This document shows, one piece after another, positions 52,048-63,719 of a stretch of 64,000 bases of DNA. The notes under the pieces were generated by a model, which worked only from the letters and a program-made list of their open reading frames with translations, ran no database searches and was not told where the DNA came from. Numbering within the stretch: position 1 is the stretch's first letter; the number at the start of each line of letters is the position of its first letter. The DNA lies in assembly GCF_018131015.1 (NCBI RefSeq), contig NZ_JAFCJJ010000023.1, forward strand, positions 32,067 to 96,066, read 5' to 3'. The stretch comes from Bradyrhizobium diazoefficiens. Lineage in GTDB: Bacteria > Pseudomonadota > Alphaproteobacteria > Rhizobiales > Xanthobacteraceae. The position numbers and the translations under genes were made by a program.

Positions 52048-52536
52048 TCAGAACGGGATATCGTCGTCCATGTCGTTGCTGCGGCCGCCGCCGCCGGCCA
52101 CCGCGCGGCGCGGCGCGCTGCTGGGGCCGGAGGAGCCGAAATCGCCGCCCGGCTCTTCGCCGAAGCTGCTGCCTCCTCCGCCACCACGGCCGTCAAGCAT
52201 GGTCAGGGTCGAGTTGAAGCCCTGGAGCACGACCTCGGTGGAATATTTCTCGACGCCGCTCTGGTCGGTCCATTTGCGGGTCTGGAGCGCGCCCTCGATG
52301 TAAACCTTGGCGCCCTTCTTCAGGTACTGCTCGGCCACCTTGCACAGACCTTCATTGAAGATCACCACGCGATGCCACTCGGTCTTTTCCTTGCGCTCGC
52401 CGCTGTTCTTGTCGCGCCAGGTCTCCGAGGTGGCGATGCTCAGATTCGCGATCGGCCGCCCGTCCTGGGTGCGGCGGATCTCCGGATCCTTGCCGAGATT
52501 TCCGACCAGAATGACCTTGTTGACGCTTCCCGCCAT
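52048..52536 (-). CDS. ssb: Single-stranded DNA-binding protein
   Basis: 162 residues. The OB-fold motif MAGSVNKVILVGNLGKDPEIRR, RVVIFNEGLCKVAEQYLKKG, and WTDQSGVEKYSTEV are present, then a glycine-rich linker and the acidic tip DDDIPF that binds other repair and replication proteins. A LexA-type site (52695-52709) lies 159 bases before it, so it should be damage-inducible. Confidence 0.95.
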   Translation of the reverse strand: MAGSVNKVILVGNLGKDPEIRRTQDGRPIANLSIATSETWRDKNSGERKEKTEWHRVVIFNEGLCKVAEQYLKKGAKVYIEGALQTRKWTDQSGVEKYSTEVVLQGFNSTLTMLDGRGGGGGSSFGEEPGGDFGSSGPSSAPRRAVAGGGGRSNDMDDDIPF

Positions 52537-52694
52537 CGCCGCTCTCCACTCCGAATACCGCTGAATTGCTAAAGGCCGAACCCGCGCCGCGAGTATTCCG
52601 CCGCCCCTGTCGGGGAGACCCTATACGCTCCGGGAGCGTCGAACAGCCCGTCGTACCTCGGGTTATCCCCATATATAGCATCGACGCCGGGTTT

Positions 52695-52709
52695 GTTCCA
52701 GATTTGTTC
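52695..52709. promoter_or_regulatory. LexA/SOS box upstream of ssb
   Basis: GTTC-CAGATTT-GTTC is an exact match to the alphaproteobacterial LexA consensus GTTC-N7-GTTC. It lies between ssb (minus) and the outer-membrane gene at 52992. On the ssb coding strand it reads GAAC-N7-GAAC. Confidence 0.8.
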
Positions 52710-52991
52710 TAGACATCCCAGCTCCTCAATTTCCTGTCGGACACAACTTTTGCGTGTCGTAAAAAAGGCTTTGGTCGCATGGAACTTTTCCGGTTCCAGT
52801 TGCGCGAGGAAAATCCTTAACATTCATAAAGTTAGAATCGGTTGAGAAGTCTTCTGACTGTTGCATTCGGGAGACGGACTCCGCCCCGCGATTGGGTTAC
52901 GTTGGGCTCGGAAATTAATTGATATGGGCCTCGCGCCTTGACTTCCGCTTCCAGGGGACAATTGGCAGCGGAATATTTCGGAGGGACGGCA

Positions 52992-53756
52992 ATGAAGAAA
53001 CTTCTGCTGGGTGCGGTTAGTGCAATTGCGTTGAGCCTCTCGGTTCCGGCGAACGCCGCGGATCTCGCGGCGCGCCCCTATACCAAGGCGCCGCCGCCGG
53101 TGGTGGCAGCGATCTACGACTGGAGCGGCTTCTACATCGGCCTCAACGGCGGCTATGGTTCGAGCCACAAGTGCTGGGACTTCGTCGGCGTGGCTGGCGT
53201 CCTGTTCTCTGAAGGCTGCCACAATGCAACCGGCGGCACGGTCGGCGGCCAGATCGGCTATCGCTGGCAGTCGGCCAACTGGGTGTTCGGCCTTGAGGGC
53301 CAGGGCAACTGGGCCGACTTCTCCGGCAGCAATGTCAGCAACATCGTCGCCTTCGGAAGTGAAAACCGGACGCGAATCGACGCCTTCGGCTTGATCACCG
53401 GTCAGGTCGGCTATGCCTGGAACAACGTACTGCTGTACGTGAAGGGCGGTGGCGCGGTCGTCAGAGACAAGTACGACATCTTCGTGGCGCCCGCCCTGGT
53501 CGGTGCCGGGACCCTGCTTGGTTCGGCCAGCGAAACCCGTTGGGGCGCGACGGTCGGTGCGGGTGTCGAGGTTGGCTTCGCGCCGAACTGGACGGTCGGT
53601 TTCGAATACAACCACATCTTCCTCGGCCACCGGAACATCGACTTCGTCACCCCCGCAGGAGCGTTCTTCGGAACCGATCGCATCGGCCAGGACGTCGATA
53701 TGGGCCTTGTCCGCGTGAACTATCGCTGGGGCGGCCCGGTAATCGCGAAGTACTGA
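52992..53756 (+). CDS. Small outer-membrane beta-barrel (RopB/Omp25-like)
   Basis: 254 residues. A signal peptide (MKKLLLGAVSAIALSLSVPANA) is followed by ADLAARPYTKAPPPV, a start shared by many Bradyrhizobium outer-membrane proteins. The barrel has alternating strands starting YDWSGFYIGLNGGYGSS and ends VRVNYRWGGPVIAKY, with a terminal aromatic residue needed for outer-membrane assembly. Two cysteines sit in an early loop (KCWD and EGCHN). It lies between ssb and uvrA with a similar gene next to it. Confidence 0.85.
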   Translation: MKKLLLGAVSAIALSLSVPANAADLAARPYTKAPPPVVAAIYDWSGFYIGLNGGYGSSHKCWDFVGVAGVLFSEGCHNATGGTVGGQIGYRWQSANWVFGLEGQGNWADFSGSNVSNIVAFGSENRTRIDAFGLITGQVGYAWNNVLLYVKGGGAVVRDKYDIFVAPALVGAGTLLGSASETRWGATVGAGVEVGFAPNWTVGFEYNHIFLGHRNIDFVTPAGAFFGTDRIGQDVDMGLVRVNYRWGGPVIAKY

Positions 53757-53782
53757 TATCGCTCGGATATCATTTGAAGATC

Positions 53783-53808
53783 AAAGGCCGGCCTCGTGCC
53801 GGCCTTTT
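53783..53808 (+). terminator. Rho-independent terminator
   Basis: AAAGGCCGGC (53783-53792) and GCCGGCCTTT (53798-53807) form a perfect ten-base-pair stem with a CTCGT loop and a T-run. It ends the barrel gene at 52992. Confidence 0.85.
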
Positions 53809-53863
53809 GTTTTGCGCGGGGCGCGCGCGAGAAACGAGTCAGTAACTATGACGTTTTGCGATT

Positions 53864-53887
53864 GTTGTGTCTTTTGAGAGACACAAC
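53864..53887. repeat. Inverted repeat upstream of the second barrel gene
   Basis: GTTGTGTCT (53864-53872) and AGACACAAC (53879-53887) are exact complements with a six-base spacer, about 110 bases before the ATG at 53995. The word GACACAAC also occurs near 52739 in front of the first barrel gene. It may be an operator or a 5' leader hairpin. Confidence 0.45.
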
Positions 53888-53994
53888 TTGTGACTTCCTT
53901 GGTGTAAGCACCGCATCAGTTGGACCAACAGCGTCCGCTGCCCTTCCGTCCGCGGAAGGCAACAACAGAAACTGGGACTGGGATTAGGTTGAAA

Positions 53995-54666
53995 ATGAAG
54001 AAGGTCTTGTTGGCTTCGGCCTGTTTGTTCGCTCTTGCTGCTCCGGCCTCGGCCGCTGACCTCGCGGCTCGCCCCTACACCAAGGCTCCGGTGGCCGTGG
54101 CTTCGGTCTACAACTGGACCGGCTTCTATCTCGGTGCCGTCGGTGGCGGCGCCTGGGAAAACACCTCGGCCGACCCGAAGATGCAGGGCGGCTTCGTCGG
54201 CGGCACCGCCGGCTACAACTGGCAGTCCGGTGCCGTCGTGTTCGGCCTCGAGGCCGATGCGGCCTGGGCCAACGTCAGCGCTTCGGCGTCGGCGCTCGGC
54301 GTCACCGTGGAGTCGAAGACCAACGCGCTCGGCACCGTGCGCGGCCGTATCGGCTGGGCCGTCAACAACGTGCTGTTCTACGGCACTGGTGGTTACGCCT
54401 GGATCGACAACAAGCTCAGCGGCACCGCGCCCGGCGTGGCCGTCTCCGACACCAAGTTCCACTCGGGCTGGACCGTCGGTGCTGGCGTCGAGGCCTTCCT
54501 GGCTCCGCAGTGGTCGGTCAAGGGCGAGTACCTCTATCGCAGCCTCGGCGGTCAGACCTACTTCGGTGGCACCGTGCTTGCCACGGACTCTGGCACGCTC
54601 AACTTCCACTCCGTGCAGGTCGGCGTGAACTATCACTTCAACGCTCCGGTGGTCGCGAAGTACTAA
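53995..54666 (+). CDS. Small outer-membrane beta-barrel (RopB/Omp25-like)
   Basis: 223 residues from ATG 53995. A signal peptide (MKKVLLASACLFALAAPASA) leads into ADLAARPYTKAPVAV, as in the preceding gene. Strands such as VYNWTGFYLGAVGGGAW and the final VGVNYHFNAPVVAKY mark an eight-stranded barrel of the opacity type. There is no cysteine in the mature part. The gene is probably abundant, judging by its codon regularity. A terminator follows. Confidence 0.85.
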   Translation: MKKVLLASACLFALAAPASAADLAARPYTKAPVAVASVYNWTGFYLGAVGGGAWENTSADPKMQGGFVGGTAGYNWQSGAVVFGLEADAAWANVSASASALGVTVESKTNALGTVRGRIGWAVNNVLFYGTGGYAWIDNKLSGTAPGVAVSDTKFHSGWTVGAGVEAFLAPQWSVKGEYLYRSLGGQTYFGGTVLATDSGTLNFHSVQVGVNYHFNAPVVAKY

Positions 54667-54693
54667 GCTTCGTCTCCACGCCATCGCGTTACG

Positions 54694-54720
54694 AAAGGCC
54701 GGCCTTGCGCCGGCCTTTTT
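54694..54720 (+). terminator. Rho-independent terminator
   Basis: AAAGGCCGGC (54694-54703) and GCCGGCCTTT (54709-54718) form a ten-base-pair stem with a five-base loop and a T-run. It is nearly identical to the one at 53783 and ends the second barrel gene. Confidence 0.85.
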
Positions 54721-54834
54721 GTTTGCGCCGGCGACGTGCCCGGCCAGTTCCGGTGGGCTCCCACTGCTGCCAAATCCCGCCAGCGCGCCAACAATCCGTT
54801 GACGATTCGCATCTGCCTCTGGAAATCCGTCCCC

Positions 54835-54849
54835 GTTCTTCCTACGTTC
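54835..54849. promoter_or_regulatory. LexA/SOS box upstream of uvrA
   Basis: GTTC-TTCCTAC-GTTC fits GTTC-N7-GTTC exactly and lies about 100 bases before the uvrA ATG. This is the second such site in the region; the other precedes ssb. Confidence 0.85.
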
Positions 54850-54947
54850 GCTGCCATACCCATTGGCGCCGATCCCGGTTCCGAGCGAAGCGCGCCCGAA
54901 TGTTTGGCGCGGTCGCTCGCCCATGGGATTCCTTGAGGACCACCAGG

Positions 54948-57923
<2,976 letters not shown>

Positions 57924-57933
57924 ATCGAGCTGC

Positions 57934-59214
57934 TTATGCCGCCTTCGCTTCCTCGACGTTCTTTCGAAGTGAAAGGACGTTCACTGCAGTAGGATTGCTG
58001 CCCACATAGGCGGCAATGAGCTTACTTAGGTACGGACGAACATCGCGAACGATCATTTTCCTCAATTCATCTGCCGGCTTATTTTCAGGGAGTTTGATAC
58101 CCTTCTGCTTCGCAACCTTAAGTGCGGCACCCGCGGCCACACCGCCCGCACAACCGAGCAAACCACCGGCAAGCCCTAGGGTGCCCGCCAAAATAGACGT
58201 GAAAACCAGATTCTTGTTCTGCCGAACGAAAGTAACCGAAGCTTCCAGCATAACATACCGCTTAAGGCCACGGATTCTTTCGATTTCAGAGTTCAAGTTG
58301 CCTATTCGCTTTGAAAGATCAACAGGACGAATACCGTCCGATGCACCGCTATATTCCATAGCAGCTGCGATCGTAGGCTGAAAATCTTTCACCAATTCAA
58401 GATATCTATCTAAGGGAACGTTCTGCGGAAGCCGCAGGCCAAGACCATGCGATGCCATGTTTTGGAGTTCAGACAAAGAGCGAAGTGCATCATCCGCCTC
58501 TGTCGCTATTCCAGAGGGAATTGCAGATAGCGACTGCAGATCGATCGTAACCGGCGCATTTAAGGCTTGCGAGCTCCGAATATTATATATGCTCCAACCA
58601 AGTCGATCCAGCCTGTCCAATTCAGCCATGTCGCGATTGCTGCAAGCAGTCGCAGCCTGGTCGAGCAATGTGTAGTCAGGATATACAAACGGAAATATGT
58701 TGTTGCGGAGCTGAGCTACTGTCTCTCGAAACTCCTTCGCGCCCTTCTTTCCCTTTACGGAGGCGATGATTTGGTCAACGCGCTCGTCGGCGCAGTGCGC
58801 ACAGAGACCTCGATTGGCAGTCTCTCTGATCCGAGCAAAGCGGTATGCGTGATATTCGTGAGATGAGACGTGATTGGCCGGCAATAGAAATTCAACGATT
58901 CTATCCGGGTAGTGCCGGTAGTCGGCAATGAGTATTGGAATAACCAAGCCCGATGCAACGATTTTACGAAAACTCGAAATATCGATACGTTTCACACACG
59001 CCGGGCACAACGTGACGTAGGTTGTGTTCGCAAACGGAATCGTCGCTAAGATCCTATCAAGATTGTATGAATCCAATAGTACTTTATTGCCTTCAATCGT
59101 TTGGACGACCCTCTCGCAGAGAAACAACTTGGCAGGGTCAAGCAGGTGGTCGTCCTCGCCCCAAGATTTCATGACAGCATTTACACGCTCTGCTTGCACT
59201 GCATCTAAATCCAT
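57934..59214 (-). CDS. Unrecognised protein with two CxxC pairs and a glycine-rich membrane hairpin
   Basis: 426 residues from ATG 59214, which has AGGGAG eight bases before it. The N-terminal half has two cysteine pairs, CPAC (about 70-73) and CAHC (about 138-141), that could form a zinc site. The middle is helical and soluble with few matches. Near the end a glycine-rich hydrophobic hairpin (about 337-365, SILAGTLGLAGGLLG) would insert into a membrane. The DNA is visibly A+T-richer than its neighbours, suggesting transfer. I do not recognise the family. The layout of a metal-binding sensor plus a membrane-active tail also occurs in defence effectors, but that is only an analogy. Confidence 0.55.
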   Translation of the reverse strand: MDLDAVQAERVNAVMKSWGEDDHLLDPAKLFLCERVVQTIEGNKVLLDSYNLDRILATIPFANTTYVTLCPACVKRIDISSFRKIVASGLVIPILIADYRHYPDRIVEFLLPANHVSSHEYHAYRFARIRETANRGLCAHCADERVDQIIASVKGKKGAKEFRETVAQLRNNIFPFVYPDYTLLDQAATACSNRDMAELDRLDRLGWSIYNIRSSQALNAPVTIDLQSLSAIPSGIATEADDALRSLSELQNMASHGLGLRLPQNVPLDRYLELVKDFQPTIAAAMEYSGASDGIRPVDLSKRIGNLNSEIERIRGLKRYVMLEASVTFVRQNKNLVFTSILAGTLGLAGGLLGCAGGVAAGAALKVAKQKGIKLPENKPADELRKMIVRDVRPYLSKLIAAYVGSNPTAVNVLSLRKNVEEAKAA

Positions 59215-59432
59215 GGTCGGAACTCCCTGCCAATGCACCACAGCTTGAGGTAATCGCGAAATTCAATGGTCGCAAGGTTGCACACGACGGCTGACGGATC
59301 GGAGCTATCTATAGAGTTTCCACGAGATTCGGGACGTGCGGATCGGGCGCGGCTTCGGATGCTGCGATGCAACATCAGATGTCTAGGTGCTATCCAATCA
59401 GCCCTCCCCTGCCAACCCCACCCCCATGCCCC

Positions 59433-60080
59433 ATGCCCTACGCCCTCGCCATCTTCGATCTCGACGGCACGCTGACCGACAGCTTTCCGTGGTTTTTGCG
59501 CACCATCAACGACATCGCCGACCGCTTCGACTTCCGTCGCGTCGCCGCTGAGGACATCGAAAAGCTGCGGCACGCCTCGACACGCGAGATCCTCAAGCAC
59601 CTCGAAGTGCCCTTGTGGAAGCTGCCGGCGATCGCGCGGCATGCGCGGCGGCTGAAGGCGGAGGCAGCAGCGGAGATTTCGCTGTTTGCGGGCGTCGAGA
59701 CGATGCTGCGGACGCTGGCCGGGAGCGGCGTGCAGCTCGCGCTGGTCACATCAGACAGCGAAGCCAATGCGCGCGAAAAGCTTGGCGAGGCTGCCGGGCT
59801 GTTCTCGCATTTCGACTGCGCTGCTTCGCTGTTCGGCAAGCCCGCAAAGTTTCGCCGCGTGATCCGGCGCGCGAGCGTCGCGCCTAACCGGGCGATCGCG
59901 ATCGGCGACGAGGTCCGCGACATCGAGGCCGCGCGGGCCGTGGGGATCGCCTGCGGTGGCGTTTCATGGGGCTATGCGGCGCCGGCGGCGCTGCGGGCGC
60001 ACCGGCCTGACCTCGTCTTCGATCGCATGGAAGACATTGCGGCCTCGTTGACCGGCGTCAGGGATTCTGCACCGGCCTAG
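59433..60080 (+). CDS. HAD-like phosphatase (phosphoglycolate phosphatase-like)
   Basis: 215 residues from ATG 59433. The nucleophile motif FDLDGTLTDSF is at the start, the threonine/serine motif is TSDSE, and the late aspartates are in AIGDEVRDIEAA. The cap domain lies after the first motif. It probably removes phosphate from a small sugar phosphate, but no substrate is clear. Its stop overlaps that of the small membrane protein on minus. Confidence 0.85.
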   Translation: MPYALAIFDLDGTLTDSFPWFLRTINDIADRFDFRRVAAEDIEKLRHASTREILKHLEVPLWKLPAIARHARRLKAEAAAEISLFAGVETMLRTLAGSGVQLALVTSDSEANAREKLGEAAGLFSHFDCAASLFGKPAKFRRVIRRASVAPNRAIAIGDEVRDIEAARAVGIACGGVSWGYAAPAALRAHRPDLVFDRMEDIAASLTGVRDSAPA

Positions 60081-60301
60081 CCACCGCGCGGCGGCTCGTG
60101 CTTCTCCAGCGACAGTGCGATCCGCTCCAGAAAGCCGTTCATCCGCCGGGTCTCGGCGACCTGCTGCTCGTAGAGCTCGATCATGGTTGCGCCGGACGAG
60201 CCGCGCGCCTGCATGCCGTGCCGCCGCGAAAACCAGAACCACAGGCCGATCAGCAGCAGGAACGGCAGCCACGACACCGCAAGCTCGACCCATTTATCCA
60301 T
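60077..60301 (-). CDS. Small membrane protein
   Basis: 74 residues from ATG 60301 (an ATG at 60316 adds five). A single N-terminal hydrophobic helix (ELAVSWLPFLLLIGLWFWF) is followed by a basic stretch and a helical tail with MIELYEQQVAETRRMNGFLERIAL. The end is PRGG. The tail could form a helical oligomer. The C-terminus overlaps the stop of the HAD gene. Function unknown. Confidence 0.55.
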   Translation of the reverse strand: MDKWVELAVSWLPFLLLIGLWFWFSRRHGMQARGSSGATMIELYEQQVAETRRMNGFLERIALSLEKHEPPRGG

Positions 60302-60391
60302 TGCAAAAATCTCCACGTCCTCTGCCGGGCGAAAATCGATCCTGGAAAGCTTTTGTCGGCGCGGCGCGACGCCAGGTTCGATGGCTGGTCC

Positions 60392-61357
60392 CTACTCCGT
60401 CTTCCGCAAGAACGCCCCGAAGGCGCGCGGGCCGTCGCCGGTCTTGACTTCGCCGATCACCTTCAGCTCGGCCGCATCGATGATGCTGAGCGTGTTGCTC
60501 TCCCAGCAGGCGACGATGATGCGCTTGCCGTCGGCGGTCGCATTGATGCCTTCGGGATAGTCGCCGACAGTGATGCGCTTGAGCGGCTTCAGCGTCGCAA
60601 GATCAAACACGCTGACGGTGCCGCCATATTGGTCGGTGACGAAGCCGCGGCCGCCCGTCAGCGCCACCGCATAGGGGCGCATGCCGACCGGCACGCGGCC
60701 GATCTCGCGCCCTTCCGCAAGGTCGATCACCGAGACGTTGTCGGAGCCGACATTGGCGGTGTAGGCGCGCCTGCCCTCGGCATCGATGGTGACGCCGAAC
60801 GGCCTTGTGCCAACCTTGATGACCGCCTTGCGTTGCCGTGTCGCGATGTCCACCACCGAGACGGCGTCGTCATCGCGGTCCGCCGACAGCAGCAGCCGGC
60901 CATCCGGCGTGACGGCGAGCCCCGAGGGCGAGGCACCGACCGCGATGCTGGCGGTGACGCTGCGCGAGGCGGCGTCGATCACCCGCACCGCAGCCGCGTA
61001 CCAGTCGGCGACATAGAGGGTGCGGCCGTCCGGCGCCACCGCAATGCCGAGCGGCCCGCCGCCGACCTCGATCCGCCCCAAGACCTGCCGCGCAGCGGAA
61101 TCCACCACCGTCACCGCCCTGGCATCGGGGCTCGTCACATAGGCAAAGCGCCCGTCGGCGCTGACGGCGACGCCCGCCGGCTTGCCGCCGATCGGGATGG
61201 TCGCGACGCTGCGGAGGTCGGCGAGATCCACGACCATCAAATCGTCGCTGAGCTGGTTGGTGACGAACGCCTCCTCGGCAGCCGCGCCGCCAAGAACAGG
61301 GAGGCTAGCGGCGCAGCAAAGGCTGGCGGCGAGCGCCGCCAGGACCAGGATGCGCAC
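60392..61357 (-). CDS. Secreted YVTN-type beta-propeller protein
   Basis: 321 residues. A signal peptide ends near LGGAAAEE. Repeats such as GVAVSADGRFAYVTSPDARAVTV, GIAVAPDGRTLYVAD and GLAVTPDGRLLLSADRDD, each about 40 residues, build a seven-bladed propeller. Family members are found with PQQ-dependent dehydrogenase systems in the periplasm. It starts two bases after the stop of the SRPBCC gene, so the two are one unit. Binding partner unknown. Confidence 0.85.
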   Translation of the reverse strand: MRILVLAALAASLCCAASLPVLGGAAAEEAFVTNQLSDDLMVVDLADLRSVATIPIGGKPAGVAVSADGRFAYVTSPDARAVTVVDSAARQVLGRIEVGGGPLGIAVAPDGRTLYVADWYAAAVRVIDAASRSVTASIAVGASPSGLAVTPDGRLLLSADRDDDAVSVVDIATRQRKAVIKVGTRPFGVTIDAEGRRAYTANVGSDNVSVIDLAEGREIGRVPVGMRPYAVALTGGRGFVTDQYGGTVSVFDLATLKPLKRITVGDYPEGINATADGKRIIVACWESNTLSIIDAAELKVIGEVKTGDGPRAFGAFLRKTE

Positions 61358-61359
61358 CG

Positions 61360-61902
61360 TCAGCTTCCGCTCTCGATCTTCTTCTTGAGCGCCTCGAGCC
61401 CGGCCTTGTACAGGCCGCTCACCGCCTTCACCGCGGCCTCGTCGTTCAGCTCCGGCGGCGGATCATTGTTGGGAAAGCCGCGATAGAAGGCGCCGGCCCA
61501 TTCCACCTTCGCCTTGCCGTCGGGTGCCGGCGACACCGTCAAGGTCGAGGAATAATTGGTGACCGGCAGCACCTTCACGTCGACCTTGGTGATCCGGTAG
61601 GAATAGCTCAGCATGTCCGGCTCGTACTTGTAGAGCTCCTCCTCGACCGTCGCCCCACCCGTCAGCGTCAGCGTCCGCGTCGCGCCGATCTCGTTGCCCT
61701 TCGCGCCCTCGGTCTTGGTCACCGGCGGAAGCCAGCTCATGTCCTGGAAATTGCCGATCGCGGCCCAGACCTTGGCTTGGGCTGCGTTGATCTCGATGGA
61801 TTCCCGCACCTTCTGCCGGGTCGGCCCATGGGCCCAGGCCGTCGTCCCAACCAATGCCAGCATCGCGACCCCGGCGAGCGCCTGACCGATCGTCATCCTC
61901 AT
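61360..61902 (-). CDS. Secreted SRPBCC-family protein
   Basis: 180 residues. A signal peptide (MRMTIGQALAGVAMLALVGTTAWA) is followed by a START-like fold with VRESIEINAAQAKVWAAIGNF, ATRTLTLTGGATVEEELYKY and WAGAFYRGF. Such periplasmic SRPBCC proteins are often next to propeller proteins and PQQ-linked alcohol metabolism genes, though no such dehydrogenase is in this window. It should bind a hydrophobic ligand. It is the first gene of the two-gene unit. Confidence 0.8.
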   Translation of the reverse strand: MRMTIGQALAGVAMLALVGTTAWAHGPTRQKVRESIEINAAQAKVWAAIGNFQDMSWLPPVTKTEGAKGNEIGATRTLTLTGGATVEEELYKYEPDMLSYSYRITKVDVKVLPVTNYSSTLTVSPAPDGKAKVEWAGAFYRGFPNNDPPPELNDEAAVKAVSGLYKAGLEALKKKIESGS

Positions 61903-62019
61903 ATCGTTTCCTCATCCCTTGACCTGCGCGACTGGAGGCGCGCTGGCATCATCGTAGCGCATTTTTGGACGATGGGGAGACCAGTTCGTGGCGCCGTCGC
62001 GGCCCGCTCTTGCACGGGC

Positions 62020-62288
62020 CACAACAGCTTGCGCCTTCCGGTGGACGAAACACCAACGGCGAGGTCAACGGCTCCCGCTCGAAATAATTCTCTTTATCCG
62101 TATTTCGGATTATCGTATAAGGCTGTCCCGGCCCGGCCGAGGGGCGCCATCGCGATCGTCACGACACGCGGGATGGGACGTGGTGGACGCAGGCGGCGTC
62201 GGCGCGGAAGCGGTTGCAGGGCGGGTCACTCCGTGAGCAACGCGCACGCGCACACGACCGGTGCAGCCTGCGTACGGCAAAATCGTGT
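62020..62288. repeat. Long direct repeat, left copy
   Basis: Bases 62131-62288 are identical by eye to 63843-64000; the 110 bases before them are similar but diverged (shared CGAAACACCAACGG and TTCTCTTTATCCG). The repeat has no good gene; the open frames across it share a peptide that starts RGAPSRSSRHAGW and is not supported. The copies flank the two lipocalin-like genes. Confidence 0.75.
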
Positions 62289-62743
62289 AGTCCTTGCGTC
62301 CAGTGCTTTCTGAGGCGCGCTAGAAGCGACCTAAATACATGAAATTAAAAGCATTATCTGGCTTCTGACGGAATGACGAAAGCTCGGGCGAACCTGCTGG
62401 GCCCTAATAGGCCCTAATCTCACAGGATGTGCTGGCGCGACCCGGTCTCGGTGCCCTTGGAGCCCGTAGCCCTGCCGCGCTCTACGGCCTTCCTGCGGCC
62501 TTGCCTGTGCGCTGGCGCGGCTGACCGCTGATCGCCTGTAGCGCTGGCTTCCACCCCGTGTCTTTCGGCCCTCACTCCTTATTGGCCGTCCTACGGTCGC
62601 GGCGCTGCCTCCTGATCGCTATGCGTCGGGTTGCCTAATCTTCCCGAGCCGCTAACTTCCCGCCAGCTTCGATGTGTGCACAAGTAAAGCCGTCCATCGG
62701 GCAAGCATATAGCCAAAGGTTACTCTTATGAACGGAGGGGCAA
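62289..62743. other. Gap without a supported gene
   Basis: This 455-base stretch separates the left repeat from the first lipocalin-like gene. I see no long frame, no terminator and no repeat, only a possible palindromic GGGCCCTAATAGGCCC near 62400. Its base composition varies along its length. It may be a decayed gene. Confidence 0.4.
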
Positions 62744-63151
62744 GTGGTTCCTACATTGCAGGAATTGACCGGTAACTGGATTTTGGTTGACGCAAAGGTT
62801 GAATTCGAAAATGGGGATCAGAAAGACATCTATGGACCAAGTCCGTCAGGTTCGATCATGTTTGCCGACAATCGAATGATGGCGGTTTTGACCAGCAGCA
62901 CGCGTCAGCCATCCGCTGCGCCCGATGAGCTATTTCGCACGATGATGGCTTACACGGGTACTTTCAAACTCCAGGGAGCTGAGCTTGCGATCAATGTGGA
63001 CACAGCTTGGACGCCAAGCTGGGTCGGCACAACACAGAAGCGGTCGGCATCGCTCGACGATGCCGGCTTGCTCTCACTTCGCACCGAGAAGCAAGGCCAT
63101 CCTCTCTATCCCGGTCAACAGGTTGTGGGCTTGCTGACTTGGCGCAAATAG
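62744..63151 (+). CDS. Lipocalin-like domain protein, copy 1
   Basis: 135 residues from GTG 62744, with GGAGGGG just upstream (62734-62740). It begins LQELTGNWILVDAKVEFENG and has the family segments GSIMFADNRMMAVLTSSTR, AYTGTFKLQGAELAINVD and LYPGQQVVGLLTWRK. These match the small lipocalin-like (DUF/lipocalin_5) family that binds a small molecule or acts on it. There is no signal peptide. The neighbour at 63211 is a clear paralog. Confidence 0.75.
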   Translation: MVPTLQELTGNWILVDAKVEFENGDQKDIYGPSPSGSIMFADNRMMAVLTSSTRQPSAAPDELFRTMMAYTGTFKLQGAELAINVDTAWTPSWVGTTQKRSASLDDAGLLSLRTEKQGHPLYPGQQVVGLLTWRK

Positions 63152-63210
63152 ATCGGCCTTAATTGCCGGGGGTGCGATGAAGTGCTGACTTCGTTCCATG
63201 GGAGAAGGTG

Positions 63211-63629
63211 ATGGTGCAGTCCGCTGATACCAATCCACTCGTTGGCACCTGGAAGCTCGTTTCGTCCATGTCCAGGCCGAAGGGAGCAACGAACGACAGC
63301 AATGGTGGGACGAGCATCCCATGGGGATTGTTATCTTCACCAAGGACGGACGAATGCTGGCATTTTTGACAGCGGGTAACCGAATGGCTTCGGCTCCAGC
63401 CGATCAACTGTTCGGTAGCTTGATTGCATATTCTGGCAAATACTGTGTCGAGGGTAACCGTCTCATCACGACAGTCGATAGCGCGTGGCTTCCCGCCTGG
63501 GTAGGCACCGAAGTGCCCCGCACTTTCGAGCGAAATGGTGATGATCTGTTGCTCATGTCGGATTTCCAGGAGATGCCGAGGTATCCCGGACGGCGCACGC
63601 GTGGCGTGTTGATGCGGCGGAAGGAATGA
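63211..63629 (+). pseudogene. Lipocalin-like domain protein, copy 2, with a frameshift
   Basis: The gene starts at ATG 63211 with GGAGAAGG before it and reads NPLVGTWKLVSS in one frame. From about 63258 the family pattern continues only in another frame, as VHVQAEGSNERQQWWDEHPMG then IVIFTKDGRMLAFLTAGNRM, to the stop at 63629. A single missing base near 63265 (TCGT for TCGTT) would restore a 139-residue protein. It aligns with copy 1 along its length. A recent mutation or a sequencing error would both explain it. Confidence 0.7.
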
Positions 63630-63719
63630 TCCCGTCGGGGGATGGATGAATGCTCGTCCATCCCCTGCGTTGGCCGTCTGCGCCCGTCCTGAGAATGCTT
63701 CTCCATCGTGGACGGCGTT

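Noticed and set aside
52569..52823. 84-codon minus-strand frame before ssb
   Set aside because: It overlaps the SOS box and promoter region of ssb, has no ribosome site and resembles no protein.
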